This document shows positions 6,873-13,476 of a DNA stretch of 13,476 nucleotides, piece after piece; within the stretch, counting starts at the first letter, position 1; the number at the start of each line of letters is the position of its first letter. The stretch covers positions 1 to 13,476 of the forward strand of contig JAQBZA010000043.1 of NCBI GenBank assembly GCA_027622795.1, given 5' to 3'. The translations under genes were made by a program, and so were the position numbers. The DNA comes from Planctomycetota bacterium (GTDB taxonomy: Bacteria > Planctomycetota > Planctomycetia > Pirellulales > UBA1268). The notes under the pieces were generated by a model. That model worked only from the letters and a program-made list of their open reading frames with translations. It did not search any database and had not been told where the DNA came from.

Positions 6873-7619
6873 GTGTTTGTGTGTGTCAGTACCGAATGTT
6901 TCCCCGACATGTCCCTCGACAAGGCGATGGAGCGACTCGCAGAGCTCGAGTTCACCGCTGTGGAACTTGATGTGCACGAGCAGGGGGGGCATCTTCAGCC
7001 GGCCCAGGTAGCAGCCGATCCCGAGGCGGCCATCGCCGCCTGCAGTGACCTGCAGCGGTTGCGGCCCGTCGCTGTTTCATTCTCAGCCGCGGATTCTCCC
7101 TCCTATTACGACCACTTTGCCGCCACCTGCCGGCTGGCCAAATCGCTCGGTGTAGTGACGATGGTGGTCGACGCCTCCGAACTCGGCACCCCCTTCAACG
7201 GTGAAATCGAACGACTGCGGAAACTGGTGGCCATTGCCCATGACCTCGGTGGCGTGGTGGCCGTGAAGACGATGGCCGATCGAATGACGCAGGACGCAGA
7301 GACAACCGCCTCATTGTGCCGTAATGTGCCCGGGCTCGGTGTGACGCTCGATCCGAGTCAGTTCATCTTCGGCCACAAAAAACCGGCCTCTTGGGAACCG
7401 ATCATCAAATATGTGGCCCATGTGCACCTGCGGGATACAAAGCCCGATGTAGAACAGGTGCGGATTGGGCAGGGAACCGTTGAATACGGCAAGCTCGTAA
7501 GCCAGTTGCAGCGGGTCGGGTATACACGAGCCTTGTGTGCCCACATGCCGCCATTGGAAAATGTCGATCAGGTGGGCGAGCTCCGGAAAATGCGGCTGCT
7601 GCTCGAGAGCTTACTGTAG
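6873..7619 (+). CDS. Sugar phosphate isomerase/epimerase-like TIM-barrel protein
   Basis: A 248-residue soluble protein of the xylose isomerase-like TIM-barrel superfamily (AP endonuclease family 2 fold). Supporting stretches are VSTECFPDMSLDKAMERL at the N-terminus, ELDVHEQGG near residues 31-39, GVTLDPSQF (156-164) and HVHLRD (183-188), followed by IGQGTVEY (198-205). Family enzymes usually bind a divalent metal through Glu, Asp, His and Glu. Here Asp160 and His185 are kept, but the strand that normally carries the first Glu reads VAVKT (Lys132), the usual His after Asp-Pro-Ser is Gln163, and the last strand reads ALCAHM. It may therefore be catalytically altered or inactive. GTG 6873 was chosen because of the GAGGAG nine bases upstream; GTG 6846 would add nine residues with no family support. 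The substrate is unknown. Confidence 0.8.
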   Translation: MFVCVSTECFPDMSLDKAMERLAELEFTAVELDVHEQGGHLQPAQVAADPEAAIAACSDLQRLRPVAVSFSAADSPSYYDHFAATCRLAKSLGVVTMVVDASELGTPFNGEIERLRKLVAIAHDLGGVVAVKTMADRMTQDAETTASLCRNVPGLGVTLDPSQFIFGHKKPASWEPIIKYVAHVHLRDTKPDVEQVRIGQGTVEYGKLVSQLQRVGYTRALCAHMPPLENVDQVGELRKMRLLLESLL

Positions 7620-7627
7620 GCCGGCGA

Positions 7628-10525
7628 TTACTGTCGCACCGTTCCAGAAGCCTCGGCCCGGGAAGCGAGTTCGGAATAATTTTGTGCGTTCTCGTCGTCG
7701 CCCTGCTCGGCATACATCGTCGCCAGATTGCCGTAGGCCACTGCCAATGACTGCTCGTTCAGCATTTGTTGCCGCACGGCCTCCAGCATCAGGTCGATCC
7801 CCTTGCGATTGATCGCGACCGCGTCGTCACGACGGTCGACCTGCCAGTAGGTGATCGCCATGCTGACGAGCGACTCCCCGAGTTGCCCCAACTCACCATC
7901 GCGGGCGAAGGCGGGATTGTCCTCCCACAGCGGCAGCGCCTTGTCAAACCAAGTGACCGCCGTGGCGTGGTCGCCCTTCTGCAGGCTGTAGAGGATGCCG
8001 ATGCGAAACAGCAGGTCGCCAAGGTTCTTGCGTTCGGTTGCGGTGAGCTGCCGAAACTCGGCGCCCCGCTCGAGGTAGGCGGCGGTAAGCGTCGTGTTTT
8101 CAAGCATGTCGGCGGCATCACCCCGCTTCTGCGTGGCCACCAACGCGTCGGAGAGGCTTTCACCAATCTCCCAGTCGATCTGGCGGCGTCGCCACGGATC
8201 GGTCGTGATGCTATCCAGCTTGGCCCGTACCTGGAGCAATCGCTTCACCCAGGGAAGCGGGTCGAAGGACTCTGTCGATCCTGCCGCCACGGCCAGCGCG
8301 CCCCGGCAGAGTTGGAGTTCGAGGGCATGCCGCTCAAGCTCTTCTTCAACGGGAGCCTCATTCACGATCGTCTCACTGCGGGAGATCCATTTCGGTATGA
8401 CGCGGGCCTTCTGCTGCCATGTGCCCTTGGCGATCGCCAGTGCGGTGCCGAGGTGGGCATCGAGCAGCACATCGCGGGCCGCCTTTTGGGCTGACTCAGA
8501 TCCGGCCGCGAGCAACGGGCTTGATGTCTTCATTGCATTGGAAAAGTGTTCAACGGCTTTTTGATAGTCGGGCTCGGCTGATCCGAGTTGAATGCGGCCA
8601 AGCATCCGCTCCGCCTGAGCGACGACGAGCGGTGACGTATTGGGCTTCTGCCGCACGCCTTCCACCTGCAGTCGGGCGGCAGCTGTCTGCTCAAGGGCCG
8701 TCAGCACGCTGGCATGCTTGAGCCGTGTCCAGATGTCGTCGGGATCAACAGCCTCAGCCCGCTGGGCGAGCGCAAGGGCCTCATTCCACTTGCCCTGTTC
8801 GCACCGCAGTGCCAGAAGAAGCCGCAGCGCTCGGAGATGCTGGGGATCAATCTCAATCGCGTATTGCAAGTCGGCTGTTGCGAAGGCGGTGTTGATTTCG
8901 AGTTCTCGCTCAGCGCGGAGTACGAATGACTCGGGATCGAGGGGCTCAAGGATCACTGCCTGAGCGGTCTGAGTACCCGGCTGAAGACTGAAGATTACAC
9001 CCCGCTCAGGGTAGACCTCGCCGATCGAGATACCCTGCTCGTCGAGTACAGAGACGGTGCGAATATCGGTGATCTCCAACTGCGTGGCGAGTTCACGAAC
9101 ACTGGTGGGCTCGGCGAGTTTGATCAAGATTGAACCCACGGCCTCACCGTCGAGAATCACCTCAACCCGTTCGAAAGGTTCAACCTTCCAAGAGAGGCCG
9201 GTCGTACCGTCGTCACGGGCAAAGGATTCACCCTTGCCCCATGATGCCTCCACCTCGTCCCGAGTGGTCTTGCCCGGGAAGACGCCGCGGAAGCTGGCCG
9301 GATCGATCGCGAGCGTGGGCGTGTGGTCGGGCGACTCGGCTACCGGAGCAACGAGCGGAGGTTCGGCCAGCGCCGGTGCCGCTGCTGCCGCATCGGTGGC
9401 GGTGATGTCGGTAGCCACCGGTGGCTGTAGCTCAGCGGGCGGGCCTGTGGCCGGCGGCTCAGGCGTGTCATTCTCCATGGGGGCAGCAGCTGCTGTGTCG
9501 GCGGCGCGGGCCTGGGGCTTTGTTGCCATCGGCTCAGGCTGCGATTTTGGTTCACTGTCGGGGCCCGCCTCCGACTGCTGAGCGGGGTCAGGCTCCGCGG
9601 CCACAAGCGTGGCGGGTTGGTCATCCTTGGCTTCCGATGCATTTGTTTGCTGAGCCTCTGGCTGGGGCACCGCTGGCGTGATTTCAGCCTGCTCGGCCCA
9701 GGACGCGATCGGGGCCTGCTCCCGCTGCCGCGCAGCCTGTGGCTCGGTCTTGACGAGTTGCTCCGGCGCAGTGGCCTCTGCGGCTGGCGCCGTTGACTCA
9801 CTGAACGCGGCAGCATCCGTTGACTCGGTTGGCTGTCCTTGGTCCGGATACTTCGCGACGTTCGGCGTGGCTTGGTCTGTTTTGGGTTCAGGGCTTGCTG
9901 TGACTTCAAGGGGTGCCGATTCAGACGCGGCATCGATCGCAACTGGATCACTCGTCGGCTCGGTTTCAGTATCCGGTTCCTTCTCTGCCTGTAAAACGCT
10001 CGCCTCCGGGCCGAGGTTTTCCTGAGACTCGGCCGGTGGCGTGGCAGCCGTTTCATTGGGCTTGGGGCCAGCCGATTCGCCCGGCACGAGATCCGTCCAG
10101 CCGGCCGTTAGCAGGGCATGGGCATCGACGGTGGACGTATCGCGGGAGCGGACCAGCGCGCGGCCCGGCTTGCCTTCGGCCGACGCGGGAGGTGTGTCAG
10201 GAATCGCCAACTCAACAGCCGATGGAGAGCCGCTTGTCTCGACCGGCACAGCCTCCGGATCAGCCGCCAACGCTGCCGGCGCTGCGGGGGCGACGGGCGC
10301 AGCCTCCGATGCCGGAGGTTCAATAACCGGCTGCGGGTGGGTAGCAGTGCGATCGCGATAGGACTCCAGCCAGCGGGGCTGACGCAACGGCTGCGATGCC
10401 CCCGAGACCGCCCGTGAATCCTTGGCGGCGGGAGCCCGTGAGCATCCGGTGAGGCCGGCTCCGATCACGGCTCCCTGCAGAATGGTGCCAACCATTACGA
10501 CATTGAAATACCGCTGCATGGCCAC
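7628..10525 (-). CDS. Large TPR-containing lipoprotein with long disordered region
   Basis: A 965-residue predicted lipoprotein. After a hydrophobic signal stretch, the lipobox LTGC places the lipidated cysteine at residue 28. Residues of about 30-400 are low-complexity, rich in Ala, Pro, Glu, Thr, Ser and Gln and almost free of aromatic residues, so probably disordered. A folded segment near 403-540 begins FRGVFPGKTTRDEVEASWG and recalls the SmpA/BamE-like pattern; this resemblance is tentative. The rest, to the C-terminus, is helical with TPR-like units, for example ALRLLLALRCEQGKWNEALA and NLATMYAEQGDDENAQNYSE. It probably sits at a membrane in the periplasm as a scaffold; no enzymatic motif is seen. 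GTG 10525 has AAGGAG eight bases upstream, while ATG 10519 is a close alternative and ATG 10543 lies upstream of that ribosome site. Confidence 0.82.
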   Translation of the reverse strand: MAMQRYFNVVMVGTILQGAVIGAGLTGCSRAPAAKDSRAVSGASQPLRQPRWLESYRDRTATHPQPVIEPPASEAAPVAPAAPAALAADPEAVPVETSGSPSAVELAIPDTPPASAEGKPGRALVRSRDTSTVDAHALLTAGWTDLVPGESAGPKPNETAATPPAESQENLGPEASVLQAEKEPDTETEPTSDPVAIDAASESAPLEVTASPEPKTDQATPNVAKYPDQGQPTESTDAAAFSESTAPAAEATAPEQLVKTEPQAARQREQAPIASWAEQAEITPAVPQPEAQQTNASEAKDDQPATLVAAEPDPAQQSEAGPDSEPKSQPEPMATKPQARAADTAAAAPMENDTPEPPATGPPAELQPPVATDITATDAAAAAPALAEPPLVAPVAESPDHTPTLAIDPASFRGVFPGKTTRDEVEASWGKGESFARDDGTTGLSWKVEPFERVEVILDGEAVGSILIKLAEPTSVRELATQLEITDIRTVSVLDEQGISIGEVYPERGVIFSLQPGTQTAQAVILEPLDPESFVLRAERELEINTAFATADLQYAIEIDPQHLRALRLLLALRCEQGKWNEALALAQRAEAVDPDDIWTRLKHASVLTALEQTAAARLQVEGVRQKPNTSPLVVAQAERMLGRIQLGSAEPDYQKAVEHFSNAMKTSSPLLAAGSESAQKAARDVLLDAHLGTALAIAKGTWQQKARVIPKWISRSETIVNEAPVEEELERHALELQLCRGALAVAAGSTESFDPLPWVKRLLQVRAKLDSITTDPWRRRQIDWEIGESLSDALVATQKRGDAADMLENTTLTAAYLERGAEFRQLTATERKNLGDLLFRIGILYSLQKGDHATAVTWFDKALPLWEDNPAFARDGELGQLGESLVSMAITYWQVDRRDDAVAINRKGIDLMLEAVRQQMLNEQSLAVAYGNLATMYAEQGDDENAQNYSELASRAEASGTVRQ

Positions 10526-10533
10526 GACAGGTT

Positions 10534-10539
10534 CTCCTT
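10534..10539 (-). promoter_or_regulatory. Ribosome binding site of the TPR lipoprotein gene
   Basis: AAGGAG on the - strand lies eight bases before GTG 10525 and 14 bases before ATG 10519. The spacing favours the GTG, which places the hydrophobic signal sequence directly at the N-terminus. Confidence 0.55.
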
Positions 10540-10722
10540 GCATCTGCGAATATCGGCGGCAGTCGCATGCGGCCTACCCCGAGATGGAGCGGGACACTAC
10601 GCTTCCTCGGCGGCCTGATCCAGACCAAATTCAGCCCGATTCTCCGAGCCCTGTGGCTTGCCCAGATTTTCAGGCGGCAACACGCGTCAGGTAGGCTTTC
10701 CGCTACTGGGGCGACAGCGCCA

Positions 10723-12159
10723 ATGCAGCAATCGAGTGACTCAATCGAGCAGGTAATCGTGGTTGGGGGGGGCCTCGCCGGACTGGCCGCCGCCGAGGAA
10801 CTCCTGCGGTGCGCCAGTGGGCTGTGCGAGGTCACGATCGTGGAGGCCAGCGAGCGGCCCGGGGGCGTGGTTGCGAGTGTGCGACACGACGGCTGGCTCA
10901 CAGAACGCTCTGCCGACAGTTTTTTGGCGGCCCGACCGGAGGGCATACAACTCATTGAGCGGCTTGGTCTGGCCGACGAACTGGTAGGTATCCCGCCAGC
11001 GGTGCGGCGGGCGTTGATTCTGCACAAAGGACGCTTGGTGCCTGTGCCGGCCGGCTTTCGGCTCCTCGCCCCCGGACAGGTTCGGAGTATTCTCACCACG
11101 CCGTTGCTCTCGCTTTCCGGCAAACTGCGTTTGCTCTGTGAGCCGCTGATTCGGTGCGGCCACGGCGAAGATGAATCCCTCGAACAGTTTGCCGTCCGTC
11201 GCTTGGGCCGCGAGGCCTTTGAGCGACTGGTGCAGCCCCTTGTTTCCGGTATCTGGACCGCTGACCCAGCCCGACTCAGCATGGCTGCGGCCTGCCCAGA
11301 TTTTCTCGCCATGGAGCGGCACGATGGCAGCCTGTTTGCCGGTGAGCGTGCGCGGCTCCGGTTCGCCCCCCGCGGCCAAGCCGCCAGCGGGGCCCGGTAT
11401 GGGCAGTTTGTGAGCCTCGCCTCGGGTATGGAAACACTGCCGCGGCGGCTGGCTGAGCATGTGCGAGCCGCAGGGGGGCGGTTTATACGCGGGCGGACAC
11501 TCGCCGTGCGCCGCCATGCCGCACGTTGGCAGGTGGAGGTTGAAGGACAGTCGGCTCTGGCAGCCGATGCCGTGATTCTCGCGTTGCCGGCCCCGGCCGC
11601 AGCGATGCTCCTCAACGAGGCCGACTCAACGCTCGCCACGCTGCTGGCCAAGATCGAATATGCCGGCTCGGCAGTCGTGTCGCTCGGCTATGCACGGAGC
11701 GACGTTGCACATCCTCTCGATGCGGCCGGAATCGTGGTGCCCCGCCGCGAAGGCCGCAAGATTCTGGCGATCAGTTTTTTGAGTTCGAAGTTTCCTGACC
11801 GGGCGCCGAAGGGGCATGTGTTGATTCGTGTGTTCGTGGGGGGCGCCCTCGATCCCGGGGCAGCGCAGCTTGATGACACGGCTTTGCTCGCGCGAGTGCG
11901 GTATGAGGCGGCCGATCTTCTGGGGATTCGTGGCGAGCCGAAGCTCACTCAGATCGACCGCTGGCATGCGGCGATGCCACAGTATCATGTTGGGCATGTG
12001 TCGCGAGTGGCGGCGATCCGCGCGCGGGCAGCGACCCTGCCGCGGCTGGCCCTCGCAGGCGCCGCGTACGAAGGCGTAGGGATTCCGCAGGTGATTGCGT
12101 CAGGGCAACGAGCCGCGGTCACGGTGGGATACGTGCGGAATGACCGCAGTAAAGCCTGA
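10723..12159 (+). CDS. hemG: Protoporphyrinogen oxidase (HemY-type, FAD-dependent)
   Basis: A 478-residue FAD enzyme that oxidises protoporphyrinogen IX (or coproporphyrinogen III in the coproporphyrin route) late in heme synthesis. The FAD-binding motif VVGGGLAGLAAAEEL lies at residues 13-27, with the ribose-binding Glu41 in VEASERPGG. SADSFLAARPEG, RLGREAFERLVQPLVSGIW and ADPARLSMAAACPDF are family hallmarks, and GVGIPQVIASGQRAA near the C-terminus is the usual closing FAD contact. It belongs to the HemY family, not the flavodoxin-like HemG of E. coli; databases often label both hemG. ATG 10723 starts seven to ten residues before the first Rossmann strand, as expected. The frame is open back to 10567, but that 52-codon extension has no family support. 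No other heme gene is nearby. The stop is two bases from the convergent regulator gene. Confidence 0.93.
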   Translation: MQQSSDSIEQVIVVGGGLAGLAAAEELLRCASGLCEVTIVEASERPGGVVASVRHDGWLTERSADSFLAARPEGIQLIERLGLADELVGIPPAVRRALILHKGRLVPVPAGFRLLAPGQVRSILTTPLLSLSGKLRLLCEPLIRCGHGEDESLEQFAVRRLGREAFERLVQPLVSGIWTADPARLSMAAACPDFLAMERHDGSLFAGERARLRFAPRGQAASGARYGQFVSLASGMETLPRRLAEHVRAAGGRFIRGRTLAVRRHAARWQVEVEGQSALAADAVILALPAPAAAMLLNEADSTLATLLAKIEYAGSAVVSLGYARSDVAHPLDAAGIVVPRREGRKILAISFLSSKFPDRAPKGHVLIRVFVGGALDPGAAQLDDTALLARVRYEAADLLGIRGEPKLTQIDRWHAAMPQYHVGHVSRVAAIRARAATLPRLALAGAAYEGVGIPQVIASGQRAAVTVGYVRNDRSKA

Positions 12160-12161
12160 CT

Positions 12162-13476
12162 TCACACTGCCGTTGGGCCCTGCCACTCGAGCCCGAGGAT
12201 CGACACATCGTCGAGCGGGCCCTTCGGCTGGCACCACTGCTGCACCGTTTCGAGCAGCCCCGCGACACTCTGCTCCAGCGGCTGCGGCCGGCTCGTTGTC
12301 AGGTTTTCCGCGAGCGCGTCATCACCCAGCGGATTGATGTCCTTATCCATCGCCTCGGGCACACCGTCGGAATAAAAATAGATCCGGTCCCCCGGCACCA
12401 GCTGGAGCGACTGCTGGTCATATTCCACGTCGGGCACAAACCCGATCGGTAGCCCCTCAGCCGGATGAAACTCTGCCTTGCCGGCGGCGGGCACCCGCAC
12501 CAGGGCCGGATGCCCTCCCGACACGTAGTCGAGCCGGCCGGTCGGCAGGTGGAGCACGCCGTACAAAATCGTGAAGTAGAGCCCCGAAAACTCGTCGGCC
12601 TGGAAGAGCCTGTTGAGCTGCGTCGCCACTTCGGCCGGTGAGGCGATCACCACCTGGCCGTCCGGCCCCTGCCGCACGAGGATCGATTGGTCGGAAATCT
12701 TGTTGGTGAGAAACCGCCCCACCGTGACGGCCATCAGCGACGACGGCACGCCATGGCCGCTCACATCGACCACAAAGAGCCCGGCATGCTCGGAATCGAG
12801 CGGGAAGACGTTGAGGAAGTCACCGGCGAGGCCCTCGCACGGCACATACCGCCAGGCCACCTCGGCTCCGGGGAGATCGACCGAGTCGGCGGGCAGGAGC
12901 GATTGCTGCACCTTCGCCGCCGCCTCGAGGTCACGGATCATGCGGGCATTTTTGCGTGAGATCTCGTCGTTGAGCACCGACAGCTCGGCGTTGGTCTTCT
13001 GGAGATGCTCGCGGGCGATCGTCAGATCCTCATTGGCGGCGATCAGTTCCTGATTTTTGGCGACGGCGTTTTCGAACGTCGAGACGAGGAGATTGAGCAC
13101 CTGCTGCCGGCCGGCCTGCACCCGAAACTTCTGCCCCGCGATCGCCACCTCAAGCGTCGCCTGCTCGCTCGTGTCGCCCACCGGCGACTCGAGCAGGGAG
13201 TTCATCCGCCCGAGCAGGTATTCAGGCTCGTATGGCTTGGTGACGTAGTTATCGGCCCCGGCGTCGAGGCCGCGGATGATGTCGACTGGATCGGAGAGCG
13301 TCGAGAGGAGGATGAAGGGAATCCGCTGCAGGGCGGGATCGGTCTTCACCGCCTTGCAGAATTCGTAGCCGGTCATCTCCGGCATCTCGATGTCGGAGAT
13401 GATGACGTCGGGCATCCGCTCCTTGGCGAGCTTGAGCGCCTCGGCGCCGTTCTCTCCCCAGCGGACCGTATGGCCG
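12162..13476 (-). CDS. Response regulator with SpoIIE/RsbU-type PP2C phosphatase domain, N-terminus missing
   Basis: The gene runs off the right edge; 437 residues are visible and the frame is open to the last base. It begins inside a receiver domain: GHTVRWGENGAEALKLAKE, then the phosphoacceptor Asp28 in DVIISDIEMPEMTG (codon 13392-13394), LLSTLSD, and the conserved Lys80 in YVTKPY. A probable coiled coil at about 130-190 links it to a PP2C-type phosphatase with AGDFLNVF near 217, VVDVSGHGVPSS near 235, YVSGGHPALV, FYSDGVPEA and the C-terminal LDDVSILGL, which together hold the expected metal-binding aspartates. Proteins of this build are phosphorylated by a sensor kinase and dephosphorylate an anti-sigma factor antagonist. 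No kinase or antagonist gene is visible. ATG 13415 is internal to the receiver domain and not the start. Confidence 0.93.
   Translation of the reverse strand, partial: GHTVRWGENGAEALKLAKERMPDVIISDIEMPEMTGYEFCKAVKTDPALQRIPFILLSTLSDPVDIIRGLDAGADNYVTKPYEPEYLLGRMNSLLESPVGDTSEQATLEVAIAGQKFRVQAGRQQVLNLLVSTFENAVAKNQELIAANEDLTIAREHLQKTNAELSVLNDEISRKNARMIRDLEAAAKVQQSLLPADSVDLPGAEVAWRYVPCEGLAGDFLNVFPLDSEHAGLFVVDVSGHGVPSSLMAVTVGRFLTNKISDQSILVRQGPDGQVVIASPAEVATQLNRLFQADEFSGLYFTILYGVLHLPTGRLDYVSGGHPALVRVPAAGKAEFHPAEGLPIGFVPDVEYDQQSLQLVPGDRIYFYSDGVPEAMDKDINPLGDDALAENLTTSRPQPLEQSVAGLLETVQQWCQPKGPLDDVSILGLEWQGPTAV

Noticed and set aside
9057..9581. 174-residue + strand frame rich in Ala, Ser and Gly, opposite the lipoprotein's low-complexity region
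   Set aside because: It is the antisense shadow of an Ala/Pro/Glu-rich repeat-like coding stretch and has no independent start signal.
10567..10722. 52-codon N-terminal extension of hemG
   Set aside because: It places non-conserved residues before the FAD-binding strand, and ATG 10723 matches the family's usual start.
10526..10722. Promoters for the lipoprotein gene (- strand) and hemG (+ strand)
   Set aside because: Candidate hexamers such as TAGTGT (-) and TAGGCT (+) were found, but none had a convincing -35 at proper spacing.
10320..11651. 443-residue - strand frame opposite hemG
   Set aside because: Arg/Ser/Ala-rich composition without family motifs, lying antisense to a well-supported enzyme and across the divergent promoter gap.

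Overview
The window looks like a planctomycete chromosome segment, probably Pirellulales-like. It has high GC. It opens with the tail of a DUF1588/DUF1585 heme protein, a family greatly expanded in Planctomycetes. Many starts lack a clear Shine-Dalgarno site, and a long TPR lipoprotein carries an extended Ala/Pro/Glu-rich region. The assignment rests on family recognition only. No rRNA, CRISPR array, insertion sequence or phage gene is visible.

Left part (1-3027, all + strand): the C-terminus of the cytochrome-like protein, then an ABC-2 type exporter made of an ATPase and a permease whose genes overlap by an ATGA. A hairpin follows. A tRNA-Arg(CCU) gene lies on the - strand at 3072-3145. The 3146-3376 interval has no convincing gene but contains GC-rich inverted repeats and a possible extended -10 element very close to the next start.

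Middle (3377-5672, + strand): a family 4 glycosyltransferase and an NAD-dependent epimerase/dehydratase, separated by a 40-nt gap that holds a perfect 7-bp hairpin. They may act together in building or attaching a surface glycan, but no other polysaccharide genes are in view.

Right part (4749-13476): genes alternate strictly in direction, giving three tail-to-tail pairs with almost no spacing. The pairs are epimerase/sppA (20-nt overlap), sugar isomerase-like protein/TPR lipoprotein (8 nt apart) and protoporphyrinogen oxidase/response regulator-phosphatase (2 nt apart). The divergent gaps (about 170 and 197 nt) must carry the promoters. A good sigma70-like promoter is visible for sppA.

I do not see a clear undescribed multi-gene system. 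The most noteworthy points are an isomerase-like TIM-barrel protein whose expected metal ligands appear partly replaced, the architecture of the large TPR lipoprotein, a possible pair of mutually exclusive hairpins upstream of the isomerase-like gene, a possibly leaderless glycosyltransferase transcript, and a hairpin that may be a dispersed genomic repeat.
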